A stretch of 64,000 nucleotides of DNA, from NCBI GenBank assembly GCA_964428835.1, contig CAYRZQ010000014.1, positions 7,765 to 71,764 of the forward strand. The letters are read 5' to 3'. Numbering within the stretch: position 1 is the stretch's first letter; each line of letters starts with the position of its first letter. Positions 10,314-19,186 of the stretch are shown here, one piece after another. Origin of the DNA: JAIXWP01 sp964428835. Its GTDB lineage: Bacteria > Bacteroidota > Bacteroidia > Flavobacteriales_D > Sanyastnellaceae. The notes beneath the pieces are model-generated. The model was not told where the DNA came from, ran no database searches, and was given only the letters and a program-made list of their open reading frames with translations. Made by a program: the position numbers and the translations under genes.

Positions 10314-10976
10314 TTGAAAAAGGCGCTATTTACCATACTTGGTGTTCTATTATTTGATCAAATTTTAAAGATTTGGGTCAAATTAAATTTTCATTACGGT
10401 GAAAGCGTGACCCTCATTCCTGGCTGGTTTGATCTGCAATTCGTAGAAAACCCAGGTATGGCATTCGGGTGGATGCTTCCTGGTAATGCAGGAAAATTAA
10501 CCCTGAGCATTTTCAGAATTGTGGTGGTAACCGGTATCGGTTACTACCTATGGAAACTCATCAAACAAAAGGCTCATACGGGTTACGTCATTTGCGTTTC
10601 ACTGATCGTAGCTGGTGCTTTGGGGAATATTATCGACTCGGCAGTCTATGGTTTAATCTTCGACAGAGGTTCAACATTCGACCCCGATATTCAAGATTAC
10701 ACCATGTATTTCGGTAAGGCTCAATTTGGAGGAAATGGCTACGCTCCTCCACTTATGGGAAACGTCGTGGATATGTTTCACTTCGATAAAACAATTACTT
10801 GGAATGGAAACACCATTGAACTGTTTCCGCCTGTTTTCAATGTAGCAGATTCAGCTATCACTGTTGGTATAATCATCATCCTTCTTTTCCAAAAAAGATT
10901 TTTTGAAAATCTGGAAAAATCAAAAGAAGATAACACTACTCGAGAGACTACAGTCACGGTCAATCACGAGGCTTAA
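10314..10976 (+). CDS. lspA: Lipoprotein signal peptidase (signal peptidase II)
   Basis: Inner-membrane aspartyl protease that removes signal peptides from prolipoproteins after lipidation. At 220 aa it is longer than the usual ~160 aa because of an insertion of about 30 residues (roughly 118-150) before VVDMF, as in other Bacteroidota. Conserved parts are the N-terminal FDQILK segment, FVENPGMAFG, GNIID (Asp108), VVD (Asp153) and FNVADS (Asp179); the last two are the likely catalytic dyad. Four hydrophobic segments are visible. The only sensible start is TTG at 10314, since no in-frame ATG lies nearby upstream. Its stop overlaps the stop of the opposing murI by 4 bp. Substrates in this window would include LptE and GldK. 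Confidence 0.95.
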   Translation: MKKALFTILGVLLFDQILKIWVKLNFHYGESVTLIPGWFDLQFVENPGMAFGWMLPGNAGKLTLSIFRIVVVTGIGYYLWKLIKQKAHTGYVICVSLIVAGALGNIIDSAVYGLIFDRGSTFDPDIQDYTMYFGKAQFGGNGYAPPLMGNVVDMFHFDKTITWNGNTIELFPPVFNVADSAITVGIIIILLFQKRFFENLEKSKEDNTTRETTVTVNHEA

Positions 10977-11785
10977 TCCCAGATGCGTGCTTCTTTAAGC
11001 TCTATTTTTTCTTTGAAAAATATCTTTGTGCTCTTCTCGAACGATTCAGTAAAATCGGAAATGAAGAACTGATAATTCCCTTTTTCTGTTCCAATATTAA
11101 TGAGCTTTTTTTCTTGCAATTCTTGCTGCACGGACTGTGCTACTACTTTAGCACTATCAATAATTTCTATTTTCTTTTTGTAAAATACTTCAACTTCCTT
11201 TTTTATCAGAGGGTAGTGTGTGCAGCCGAGAATAAGTGCATCAATATCTTTGAAACTTGGTTTGGATAAATAACTATTGATGATAGTTTGTGAAATACTA
11301 TTGTTGAAGTAACCTTCTTCAATCATCGGCGCAAGTAGGGGAGTGGCATTAGAAAGCACTTTAAGTTTTTTATTCAGCTTTTCAATTCGATTCACATAGA
11401 TGCGAGATTGAATGGTTCCTTTCGTTCCAATTACTCCAATTTTTCCTTCTCGATAATTTTCAGAAGCATATCGTGCCACGGGATCCACCACATTAATCAC
11501 CGGGATCTTTGGACCGCAAACATCTTGCACTGTTTTGAATGCATGCGCAGATGCTGTATTACATGCGATGACAATTGCCTTGCATTTTTTTTCTATTAAA
11601 AAACTTGCAATACGCGCGGCATAGTGACGTATGCTTTCGGGTGATTTATCGCCATAAGGCAAATGTGCGGTATCCCCAAAATAAATAAACGACTCATGAG
11701 GTAATAGCGTTTTGATTGCGCTTGCAACGGTCAATCCACCAATACCTGAGTCAAATATTCCAATTGGGCGTTCGGATGTTTTCAT
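10973..11785 (-). CDS. murI: Glutamate racemase
   Basis: Converts L-glutamate to D-glutamate for peptidoglycan synthesis, without a cofactor. 270 aa, the normal length. It has GIFDSGIGGLTV at the N-terminus, the first catalytic Cys in ACNTAS and the second in GCTHYPL, plus YFGDTAHLPYG. It starts just after the terminator of the ompH-like gene, so it probably has its own promoter. It converges on lspA with overlapping stop codons and no hairpin between them. Confidence 0.96.
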   Translation of the reverse strand: MKTSERPIGIFDSGIGGLTVASAIKTLLPHESFIYFGDTAHLPYGDKSPESIRHYAARIASFLIEKKCKAIVIACNTASAHAFKTVQDVCGPKIPVINVVDPVARYASENYREGKIGVIGTKGTIQSRIYVNRIEKLNKKLKVLSNATPLLAPMIEEGYFNNSISQTIINSYLSKPSFKDIDALILGCTHYPLIKKEVEVFYKKKIEIIDSAKVVAQSVQQELQEKKLINIGTEKGNYQFFISDFTESFEKSTKIFFKEKIELKEARIWD

Positions 11786-11794
11786 AAAAGCAAA

Positions 11795-11825
11795 GAAAAA
11801 AAAATCCCGTCACTTGGACGGGATT
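11795..11825 (-). terminator. Rho-independent terminator after the second ompH-like gene
   Basis: Perfect 9-bp stem AATCCCGTC/GACGGGATT (11803-11811 and 11817-11825) with a 5-nt loop. On the minus strand it is followed by a run of eight T. It separates the ompH-like gene from murI. Confidence 0.85.
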
Positions 11826-11852
11826 TTAGTAAGTTATTATCAAACTTTTCGA

Positions 11853-12365
11853 TTACTGTTTTGGAGCAGTTGCTGGAATAGCAAGCTTTGTTTTTGTAAG
11901 TGGAAGAATATCTTCACCACCAGCATAGAGCAATACACCAACAGAGCTGTCAATAATGTATGTGAATCCGTTTTCTTTTGCCACATCTTCTATCGCTTTT
12001 GAAGCTTTATCAATGATGGGCTGATACAAGGAAGCTTGCTGCTTCTGAAGATCTTCTGATGCAGTTTGTTCAAACTGTGCAATCTGCTGTTCTTTATCTT
12101 GAATGGCTTTTACTTTCGCTTGTAAAATGGCTTCTGGCCATGTTTTTTGGTTGGCTTGCGCTTCTTGTACCATTTGATTGTATTCCTGCTCCATTGATTG
12201 ATAAGCAGTAGCATATTCTTGTTGTACTGTTGCAAGTCTCTTCTCTACTTCTGCTGTTTCAGGCATCGCTTTGATCAGGGCTGTACGATCAATGTGTCCG
12301 ATCTTTTGAGCAAATGTTGCGATGCTCATAAACACTACAGCAGACATTAAAATTAATTTCTTCAT
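11853..12365 (-). CDS. Skp/OmpH-family periplasmic chaperone
   Basis: 170 aa with a signal peptide (MKKLILMSAVVFMSIATFAQ), then the OmpH/Skp pattern: a short beta start KIGHIDRTALIKAMPE, a long charged coiled-coil arm (about residues 40-110), and a return segment KVKAIQDKEQQIAQFEQ to IIDSSVGVLLY. Skp-like proteins hold unfolded outer-membrane proteins in the periplasm for BamA. It is the second of two tandem ompH genes downstream of bamA. A TACTTTTG box in the 74-bp gap suggests it also has its own promoter, and a strong terminator follows it. Confidence 0.92.
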   Translation of the reverse strand: MKKLILMSAVVFMSIATFAQKIGHIDRTALIKAMPETAEVEKRLATVQQEYATAYQSMEQEYNQMVQEAQANQKTWPEAILQAKVKAIQDKEQQIAQFEQTASEDLQKQQASLYQPIIDKASKAIEDVAKENGFTYIIDSSVGVLLYAGGEDILPLTKTKLAIPATAPKQ

Positions 12366-12412
12366 TTTTTAAAGGTTAACGTTTCTAAATAAATATTGCG
12401 CAAGCGCGAAAT

Positions 12413-12420
12413 CAAAAGTA
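12413..12420 (-). promoter_or_regulatory. -7 box upstream of the second ompH-like gene
   Basis: Minus-strand TACTTTTG matches TAnnTTTG and lies 48 bp before the start codon. No clear TTG-type -33 box is seen. Confidence 0.4.
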
Positions 12421-12439
12421 AGACCAAAAATTCAATTCA

Positions 12440-13096
12440 TCACTTTCCACCACCTTTTGGTACTGTTTTTTCTCCCCCTCGTGATGGGCTTTTTCCGCCA
12501 TCAGCCTGCTTTCCGCCGCTCTGACCACCTTTTTCTTCCTCTTCAGAATCGTCGTCTCCACCTTCTTCTTCGAGCACATCACCAGGCTTCAATCCCATTT
12601 TACGTAGGACTTTATCACTAATATCGTGCTTTGGGTTGGTATAGAGCATATTACTCTGATTGGCTTTGTCAAATACTACCATCAAGGCACTCTGACTAGC
12701 CACATCTTTAATGGCTGTATAAATTTGCTCCTGAATGGGTTTGATTAATTCTTCACGCTTTTGGAACAACTCGCCGCCCACACCGAATTTCTGTTTTTGA
12801 AGTTCTTTTGCTTCCTTTCTCTTCTCATCAATCTCTTCTGAGCGTTTTTGACGCATATCTTCCGTTAAAAGGATTTTTTCCGCCTGAAAGGCTTTTTCTA
12901 ACTTCTCAATCGTCTCGTATTTAGCTTCGATTTCTTTTTGCCACGTTTCGCTCATCTTATTGATTTGCTTCTGAGCTTCTTGATATTCGGGAATATGACT
13001 CAAAATATATTTTGAATCGACATATCCAAATTTCTGCGCATCAGCCTGAAATCCGAATAGAACAAAGAGTGAAAGGGTTAAAATAATATTTTTCAT
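12440..13096 (-). CDS. Skp/OmpH-family periplasmic chaperone with an acidic, Gly-rich tail
   Basis: 218 aa with a signal peptide ending in QADAQ, then KFGYVDSKYILSHIPEYQEAQ, a long Lys/Glu-rich coiled-coil (about residues 45-115) and the OmpH C-terminal part IKDVASQSALMVVFDKANQ. After the family domain ends near residue 170, a tail begins with an acidic stretch (EEEGGDDDSEEEEKGG) and continues in Gly/Lys/Ser to the end; this is absent from the neighbouring paralogue. It starts 12 bp after the bamA stop, so it is co-transcribed with bamA. The expected role is chaperoning outer-membrane proteins; the tail's function is unknown. Confidence 0.9.
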   Translation of the reverse strand: MKNIILTLSLFVLFGFQADAQKFGYVDSKYILSHIPEYQEAQKQINKMSETWQKEIEAKYETIEKLEKAFQAEKILLTEDMRQKRSEEIDEKRKEAKELQKQKFGVGGELFQKREELIKPIQEQIYTAIKDVASQSALMVVFDKANQSNMLYTNPKHDISDKVLRKMGLKPGDVLEEEGGDDDSEEEEKGGQSGGKQADGGKSPSRGGEKTVPKGGGK

Positions 13097-13108
13097 AAAA
13101 CGAATTTA

Positions 13109-15676
13109 TTACAACTCTCCAAGGTTCATACCGATTGAGAAGTGGAATTGTCCTCTCGCCATTTGTGGCGCTGTGTCCAAATCATCCAATCTCCATCCGT
13201 AGTCAAAGCCAAGGAGCCCGAACATTGGAAGGAAAATTCTCAATCCCATACCTGTGGAGCGATATAGATTAAATGGATTAAAGTCTCTAAAATCTTCCCA
13301 TGTGCGACCTGCTTCAAGGAAGGTTAAAGCATAAATAGTCGCGCTGGGATTAGTGGATAGTGGGAAGCGCAATTCAGCGCCATACTTTGCAATGATTGGA
13401 GCTCCTACGCGGTCGCTTGGCTTCGTCAATGACAAATCATCATATCCTCTAAGATTCACAATTTCACGGCCATCAAGCAAGAAACCACTCAAGAACACAC
13501 CACCTAAATAGAATCGCTCAAAAGGCGATTCCCCAAGGCGTTGATTGTATGTACCCAAGAATCCAAAACCAACACTCGTATTCAAGACAAGCTTATGAGT
13601 CTTGTGCTTATTGAGTGCAGTGTACCAGTTGGCGGTGAATTTCACTTTGTAATACTCTACCCAGTCAAATCGATCTTGATCTGGCATGTTCTCAAAATCA
13701 TATTCGTTGCCGAATACTTTCGCGCCGATCAAAGTGTAAGGAAGAGTAGCCTTTGTATTCAAGGTGATCTTAGATCCCCACGTGGGATAAATCGGTTCAC
13801 TCACTGAATTACGCTCTAAGGTAAACGTTGAAGCAAGGTTGTTCGAAAAACCTTCACTAAAACTAAAGAAAGATCCGAAACGATTCAAGTCGAAGTGCTG
13901 ATACTGAACCCCAGCAAAGAATACGAACCAGTCGTCAGGTCTCTTCCAGCGCTGACCAAAACTTACAGTAGCACCGGTAATATTCAAAGATTGACGAGCC
14001 GGATTGGGCACTCCATCTGAAATGAACTTACGCTGACCATTGGTTTGTACTGAGTGATAAGCTGAAATAGTCAAAGAATTCGGCTTTTTTCCTCCAAGCC
14101 AAGGCTCTGTAAATGATAGGTTATAGGATTGGAAAAATAGACCGTTAGAAGTTGCTTGAATGCTCAAACGCTGTCCGTCTCCTGATGGTAAAGGCGTCCA
14201 TTCAGAGAACTTAAAAAACTTACGCATCGAGAAGTTTGTGAAGCTAAGTCCTAGAGAGCCAACGATTCGACCAGCTCCCCATCCGCCAGATAATTGAATC
14301 TGGTCACTCGGTTTTTCTTCTACCACGTAAGTGAGATCCACAAGCCCTTCCTCAGGTCGCTCGTTGGTTTGAATGTCCATTGCTTCACCATTGAAATAAC
14401 CAAGGGCCATCAATTCCCTTTGCGAACGCATCAAGTCGCTGCGATTAAAAAGATCGCCCGGTCTCGTTTTAATCTCGCGATAAACAACTTTGTCATTCGT
14501 TTTTGTATTGCCAACCACTTTCACATCTCCAATGCGGTATTGGCGGCCTTCCTCCATGCGGATTTCAACGTCAATGCTATCAGGGAAAATGATGGTTTCT
14601 ACTGGAAATGCATAAAAATTCAAATAGCCATCATCCGTGTACAAACTTGAAATATCACGCCCATTCTGATTGAAACTTATCCTTGTAGAAAGAAGTTCCA
14701 AATCATATACATCGCCTTTATTGATATTGAGAATACTATCGAGCGTACTGGTGCGATATTTTACGTTGCCAGCAAACGTGATATTTCGAAAATAGAATTT
14801 TTTATCCTCTTCAATTTTCATCTTGATTCCAATGCGCTCTGCATTGATCACATAAACGCTATCATATACAATCTTTGCGTTTCTATAACCTTCCTTGTTG
14901 TACTTGGCTACAATAGCACGCTTGTCGTCTGCATATTCCTCTTCGTTGTATTTCGACGATTTAAAGACACGGAAGAAATTTTTCTGCTTGGTGTTCTTCA
15001 TCGCCCTGCGAATCTTCTTTTCAGGCATTTGACTGACCCCAATAAATTCGATATTTTCAATCTTTACTCTATTACCCGGCTCTACGTCAAATATCAACTT
15101 CACACTATTCGCTAACATTTCATCGGGAACTTCAATCACTTTTACCTGTGCATTGTAAAATCCTTTTTCCATGTAATACTTGCGAATAGTATTCACAGCA
15201 TTGGATTTTAAATTCTCATTACACACTACGCCAGTGCGGAGATCTAGTTTTTCGCGAATGGATTCAGCAGATGATTTTTTGATGCCTTCGAAAGTATATC
15301 GCGCCATCCTAGGCATTTCCTCCAGCTCTATCAAGAGATATGCATCTTGACCACGGAATTCGGCTACAGAGATGGATATATTGGTAAATAACTTTTGTTT
15401 CCAAAGTTTCCTGACAGCATCTGTGATTTCATCACCAGGAATCATAATCTCTTGACCTTCCTGAAGTCCACTGAAAAGTTTGATGGCTTGAACATCGGCA
15501 AACTTGGCTCCCATCACCGAAATTCCTGCGATGCGATATGCTTTTGGATCCTTGTAACTAACGCCAGAACCAATCATGGTTTGAGCGCTTACGTTCACAG
15601 TGATCGCAGAACTTATAATCGTTGTAACTATTAAAAACAGAATCCCCATTAAGGATAGGGGAAATGGCTTCTTCAT
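13109..15676 (-). CDS. bamA: Outer-membrane protein assembly factor BamA
   Basis: Omp85-family protein that inserts beta-barrel proteins into the outer membrane. From ATG 15676 it is 855 aa: a signal peptide (MKKPFPLSLMGILFLIV.. to VSAQ), a periplasmic region with several POTRA-type repeats (about residues 50-450), then a C-terminal surface-antigen barrel. The barrel has the conserved Bac_surface_Ag features: a loop ending FLLDGREIVNLRGYDD, and an end strand GFDYGWRLDD...FHFSIGMNLG. The reading frame extends 55 codons further upstream, but that stretch overlaps uppS and has no signal peptide, so the start 10 bp after the uppS stop is chosen. It is followed by two Skp-like genes, its usual partners. 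Confidence 0.95.
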   Translation of the reverse strand: MKKPFPLSLMGILFLIVTTIISSAITVNVSAQTMIGSGVSYKDPKAYRIAGISVMGAKFADVQAIKLFSGLQEGQEIMIPGDEITDAVRKLWKQKLFTNISISVAEFRGQDAYLLIELEEMPRMARYTFEGIKKSSAESIREKLDLRTGVVCNENLKSNAVNTIRKYYMEKGFYNAQVKVIEVPDEMLANSVKLIFDVEPGNRVKIENIEFIGVSQMPEKKIRRAMKNTKQKNFFRVFKSSKYNEEEYADDKRAIVAKYNKEGYRNAKIVYDSVYVINAERIGIKMKIEEDKKFYFRNITFAGNVKYRTSTLDSILNINKGDVYDLELLSTRISFNQNGRDISSLYTDDGYLNFYAFPVETIIFPDSIDVEIRMEEGRQYRIGDVKVVGNTKTNDKVVYREIKTRPGDLFNRSDLMRSQRELMALGYFNGEAMDIQTNERPEEGLVDLTYVVEEKPSDQIQLSGGWGAGRIVGSLGLSFTNFSMRKFFKFSEWTPLPSGDGQRLSIQATSNGLFFQSYNLSFTEPWLGGKKPNSLTISAYHSVQTNGQRKFISDGVPNPARQSLNITGATVSFGQRWKRPDDWFVFFAGVQYQHFDLNRFGSFFSFSEGFSNNLASTFTLERNSVSEPIYPTWGSKITLNTKATLPYTLIGAKVFGNEYDFENMPDQDRFDWVEYYKVKFTANWYTALNKHKTHKLVLNTSVGFGFLGTYNQRLGESPFERFYLGGVFLSGFLLDGREIVNLRGYDDLSLTKPSDRVGAPIIAKYGAELRFPLSTNPSATIYALTFLEAGRTWEDFRDFNPFNLYRSTGMGLRIFLPMFGLLGFDYGWRLDDLDTAPQMARGQFHFSIGMNLGEL

Positions 15677-15686
15677 TTGCTTTCGT

Positions 15687-16445
15687 CTATTGCTTTTCTG
15701 TGAGTACATTGCCGCCAGTGTTAAGTTGTTCGGAAGTCTTTCCGAATCTTCTCTCTCGAGATTGGTAGTCACAGATTGCTTTATAAAAATCTTCTTCATT
15801 AAAATCCGGCCAAAGGGTTTCGGTAAAATGTAACTCTGCATAGGCGATTTGCCATAGCAAAAAGTTACTTATTCTTTTCTCCCCACTTGTTCTTATTAGG
15901 AGTTCCGGATCTGGGTAGTTATTTGTTGTCAAATAAGAATGCACCAAGGAGTCATTCACTTCTTTTGGTGTCACTTTATCTGAAATCATTTTTTTTATTG
16001 CCTCGGTCAGCTCCCAGCGGGCACTGTAGCTCAAGGCGAGGATGAGATTCAATCGCGTATTACCCGACGTTCTTTCCATTCCTCTTTGCAATTCTTCTTG
16101 GCATGAAGCCGGAAGCGACTGCGTATCGCCGATAGTATGCAAGCGAACTTCATTTTTATTCAGCTCCTCAATCTCTTGCATGATTGTATGAACAAGCAAA
16201 TTCATGAGTGCTTCGACTTCTTCCTTCGGACGATTCCAGTTTTCTGTACTAAAGGCATATAGAGTAAGGTATTTTACACCTGCTCTCGTCGCTGCCTTCA
16301 CTGAAGCGCGCACGGCTTCAACTCCATTGAAATGACCGAATATTCTTTCTTTTCCTTGACTTTTTGCCCAACGCCCATTGCCATCCATAATGATGGCTAC
16401 ATGCTGAGGGACATTTGAAATATCTATTTGCTCAAAAAAACTCAT
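15687..16445 (-). CDS. uppS: Isoprenyl (undecaprenyl) diphosphate synthase
   Basis: cis-Prenyltransferase that makes the C55 lipid carrier for peptidoglycan and surface glycans. 252 aa, the normal length. Motifs: IIMDGNGRWAKSQG (catalytic Asp), GVKYLTLYAFSTENW, RLNLILALSYSAR and YPDPELLIRTSGE. ATG 16445 is preferred over TTG 16463 because the latter lies close to the expected transcription start of the TACCTTCG promoter at 16478-16485. It is the first gene of a uppS-bamA-ompH-ompH operon. Confidence 0.96.
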   Translation of the reverse strand: MSFFEQIDISNVPQHVAIIMDGNGRWAKSQGKERIFGHFNGVEAVRASVKAATRAGVKYLTLYAFSTENWNRPKEEVEALMNLLVHTIMQEIEELNKNEVRLHTIGDTQSLPASCQEELQRGMERTSGNTRLNLILALSYSARWELTEAIKKMISDKVTPKEVNDSLVHSYLTTNNYPDPELLIRTSGEKRISNFLLWQIAYAELHFTETLWPDFNEEDFYKAICDYQSRERRFGKTSEQLNTGGNVLTEKQ

Positions 16446-16477
16446 CTCAAGGTATAAGCGCAATGGTTTAGGGCTCG

Positions 16478-16485
16478 CGAAGGTA
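16478..16485 (-). promoter_or_regulatory. -7 box for the uppS-bamA operon
   Basis: Minus-strand TACCTTCG followed by CGAG, 32 bp before ATG 16445. It fits TAnnTTnG and closely resembles the box before ileS. Confidence 0.5.
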
Positions 16486-16491
16486 CGATTT

Positions 16492-17343
16492 TCAAGGCGT
16501 AATTATGCTACCATTCCAACAAGATGTAGCTTTTTTATCAATCCGAATATTTAAAGATGCGAGTGCAAAGAAGTAAAGGTCCTTGCGTCCGGGATCTCCT
16601 CTTTGGACTCCCGTATTCGTTCCATCAGGCAAAACGGGCTGCAGGCTTTGATCTGCGAGCGTTGCAGACGCCACACCACTTTCATCCAATAAGAATTCAG
16701 GATCAATGTAATTACCTGAAATGTCATCAAAATAATCCGTGAAAGTCCTCCTAACTCCCCATTCCACGGAGAATCCAAAGATTTTCCAAATATTCACCTT
16801 CAAACCCATTCCCAATGGAATCGCGAAAACATTCGTCGCATACTTGGCATCACCTTCCGAGGTACCTTGACCTTCGGTACCCAAAGGTTGTGTTTCATAC
16901 CAAATTCCATTATAGTTCGCCTGTGGGCGCATGTTAGTGTACGACAATCCCATAAACAAATAAGGACTGATCCAGTCGTCGCTACCAATTTGATATTGAA
17001 AGTAATTTAGCTCGAATTGAAGACTGCTTTCTAAAAATTGATTGCGAAAGTGCAAATTCCGGTTCCTATTCCATGGGTCAGAGCTATTGTTGTCGTATGC
17101 TTCCACGTGGCCATAAAGAACCGATGCCTTGGCAGTCCATCGTTTGTTAAAATTATTTCTAAAGGAAATACCTCCACCGAGCTTTAGGTCTGTTCCAAAA
17201 TGGCGGTAAGGATTGACTTCTCCCAAATAATAGGATGTGCCCACAATAAGCCCAATTTCTTTACTCCTTTCATATTTTTTGTCTTGAGAAAAAGAGTAAA
17301 GGCTTGAAAAACAAATAAATAAAACTAGGAGGCGGGCTATCAT
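16492..17343 (-). CDS. DUF6089-type outer-membrane beta-barrel protein
   Basis: 283 aa with a signal peptide (MIARLLVLFICFSSLYSFSQ). The rest has alternating aromatic and polar strands typical of a small beta-barrel: EIGLIVGTSYYLGEVNPYRHF, KLGGGISFRNNFN, SPYLFMGLSYTNMRP, IPLGMGLKVNIWKIFGFSVEWGVRRTFTDYFDDISG. The sequence matches the Bacteroidota family annotated as DUF6089, usually found between nadK and uppS as here. The molecular function is unknown; an outer-membrane location is inferred from the signal peptide and strand pattern. Confidence 0.85.
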   Translation of the reverse strand: MIARLLVLFICFSSLYSFSQDKKYERSKEIGLIVGTSYYLGEVNPYRHFGTDLKLGGGISFRNNFNKRWTAKASVLYGHVEAYDNNSSDPWNRNRNLHFRNQFLESSLQFELNYFQYQIGSDDWISPYLFMGLSYTNMRPQANYNGIWYETQPLGTEGQGTSEGDAKYATNVFAIPLGMGLKVNIWKIFGFSVEWGVRRTFTDYFDDISGNYIDPEFLLDESGVASATLADQSLQPVLPDGTNTGVQRGDPGRKDLYFFALASLNIRIDKKATSCWNGSIITP

Positions 17344-17395
17344 CGCGTGTCTATCGGTGAAATATCATTTTTATTGTGCTGCGCTCAAAGATAAA

Positions 17396-17403
17396 GTGCT
17401 GAA
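17396..17403 (-). promoter_or_regulatory. -7 box for the DUF6089-type gene
   Basis: Minus-strand TATCTTTG immediately downstream of the nadK stop and 52 bp before the start codon at 17343; a good TAnnTTTG match. Confidence 0.5.
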
Positions 17404-18279
17404 TCAGTTTCTTTTGTCGAGGCCCCAACCCATTTTATTACGGATGGTGTTGAAAAAGTTTTGACCCTCGAGACTCACCAAATTAATTTCAAATCGGGCT
17501 TTCTTTAATTCAATCTCAGACTCGGGCTCAATGGAATAGGAGCGACTGTCAATAGTGAGAACAAATTCTCTTGAACGCCCCTCAGCTCTTAGGTTTACCT
17601 TGTTGGAATTGGGTAAAATAATTGGCCGCATCGTGAGGTTGTGCGGTGCAATTGGGGTTAAAATAATGTTGTTCGAATCGGGAGCGACAATAGGGCCACC
17701 GCAACTGAGGCTATAGGCAGTAGATCCGGTAGGAGTCGCCACGATGAGACCATCAGCCCAAAAAGTGCAGACATACTGGTCGTTCACCGAAGCGTGCACC
17801 GAAATCATGCTGCCGCGATCTTTATTCAGAAGGGTAATATCATTTAACGCAAACGGAAACTCTCCCACACTTTCGCCATTGCAAGAGACTTCAATGAGTG
17901 AACGCTTGTCGAGCGTGAAGTCTCCATTGATAAGCGCCTCAATAGCTTTTTCAATTTCTCCAACATCAACGAGTGACAAAAATCCGAGTCGCCCTGTGTT
18001 GACTCCAAGTACAGGGATACCAGTATCTCTAATGAATGCGGCTGTGTCAAGCAAGGTGCCGTCGCCGCCCACACTAATCAAGAAATCACTGTCAGCAATC
18101 TCTTGGTGCGTGTCAAACACACCAATGTGCTCATTTAGCGCAACCGAATTGCCGAGAAAATTCTTGAAAGGACGGTAAATACTGATTTTTACTCCGCGAC
18201 GTACAAGGCAATCAATAAGATATTGAACGTGCCTGGTAAATTCCGGATCGAACTTTTTGCCGTAAACACAAAATTTCAT
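17404..18279 (-). CDS. nadK: NAD kinase
   Basis: Phosphorylates NAD+ to NADP+. 291 aa, typical length. The nucleotide-binding motif GGDGTLLDTA is at residues 71-80, followed by GIPVLGVNTGRLGFL, the catalytic-region motif WADGLIVATPTGSTAYSLS with GGPIV, and IAPHNLTMRPIILP. A TACTTTCG box precedes it, so it is probably transcribed separately from the CBS-domain gene upstream. Confidence 0.97.
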   Translation of the reverse strand: MKFCVYGKKFDPEFTRHVQYLIDCLVRRGVKISIYRPFKNFLGNSVALNEHIGVFDTHQEIADSDFLISVGGDGTLLDTAAFIRDTGIPVLGVNTGRLGFLSLVDVGEIEKAIEALINGDFTLDKRSLIEVSCNGESVGEFPFALNDITLLNKDRGSMISVHASVNDQYVCTFWADGLIVATPTGSTAYSLSCGGPIVAPDSNNIILTPIAPHNLTMRPIILPNSNKVNLRAEGRSREFVLTIDSRSYSIEPESEIELKKARFEINLVSLEGQNFFNTIRNKMGWGLDKRN

Positions 18280-18305
18280 GAGACTCCCGACTTTCTAATT
18301 AAATG

Positions 18306-18313
18306 CGAAAGTA
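18306..18313 (-). promoter_or_regulatory. -7 box for nadK
   Basis: Minus-strand TACTTTCG followed by CATT, in the 39-bp gap between the CBS gene stop and the nadK start. Confidence 0.45.
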
Positions 18314-18318
18314 CGAGA

Positions 18319-18981
18319 TTAAATATTGAGATAGCGCATCAATTCTTCATAACGTTTCTTGAGGTCTTCTGTGTACTCAGGCTCCTGATAGCTCGCCTTG
18401 ATTGAGTATCCGAATCTTCCAAAACTTTGAAGAATTGCATTTAAATCTGGTTCACTTACTTTGAGATTGACTTCAATCATTCCGTTGTCGCCAGGGTTTA
18501 CCGACGTGCTGAGAATTTTTGCATCATTCTCTTCTACAATGCGAGCCACTTGTTGAAGACTGTAGTCATTTTCATTCATCTCCAATACAATGATGCCTCC
18601 ACGGCTGTGAGCTCCTTGCATTTGAGAGAGCTTTTCTACTAAATCTTCAAGGGTAATGCACCCAATGTAGTTCTTTTCATTATCAACAACGGGAATAACG
18701 GTGAGGTGAAATTCACCTGCAGACTTGAGTACTTCGAGAATGTGCTCGTGTGGCTCTACGCTGCCATCAATAAGATTACCATATTGTAAATTGGCATCAC
18801 TAACGCTCTCCGAAGCAGCCATCATAGCTGTCTCCGAAGCCATCCCTATGAATTTGCCATTCTCAACCACTGGAAGATGAGCCACTCTGAACTCATCCAT
18901 CAGGTTGAGTGCCTCCACTGGATTCTCTGAAGGAATCAGGGTAGGTATCTCGGGACTGATTATGTTCTGTGCTATGATCAA
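18319..18981 (-). CDS. CBS-domain protein
   Basis: 220 aa, soluble. Two CBS motifs fill residues ~1-130 (ENPVEALNLMDEFRVAHLPVVENGKFIGM and HLTVIPVVDNEKNYIGCITLEDL), a module that usually binds adenine nucleotides. Residues ~135-205 (GGIIVLEMNENDYSLQQVARIVEENDAKILS) look like an ACT-type ligand-binding segment. There is no enzyme domain, so a regulatory or sensor role is likely. It sits upstream of nadK, a common Bacteroidota arrangement. The partner is unknown. Confidence 0.88.
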   Translation of the reverse strand: MIIAQNIISPEIPTLIPSENPVEALNLMDEFRVAHLPVVENGKFIGMASETAMMAASESVSDANLQYGNLIDGSVEPHEHILEVLKSAGEFHLTVIPVVDNEKNYIGCITLEDLVEKLSQMQGAHSRGGIIVLEMNENDYSLQQVARIVEENDAKILSTSVNPGDNGMIEVNLKVSEPDLNAILQSFGRFGYSIKASYQEPEYTEDLKKRYEELMRYLNI

Positions 18982-19186
18982 TGTACTAGGGTGTTAGGTT
19001 CCTATTTTCTTTTTTACATCGGGCGTTTTTGTTACCCTACCATTTTATAACGCGAGCGATAAAAAATGGTTCATGTTTGTTGATATAAATATTGAGCCAA
19101 AAATTGCAGTATATAAACGTACAGCCAAGCCAAATAGTTTAGAGTTTTGCACAGAATAAGTTTCATTAATAACAAATACAGCAAGA

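Noticed and set aside
10964..10985. Frameshift or fusion at lspA/murI
   Set aside because: Both genes are full length; the 4-bp overlap of opposing stops is normal compact arrangement.
15677..15841. 55-codon N-terminal extension of bamA
   Set aside because: It overlaps uppS in another frame and precedes a proper signal peptide at 15676.
16446..16463. TTG start of uppS at 16463
   Set aside because: It is almost at the predicted transcription start; ATG 16445 gives the normal length.
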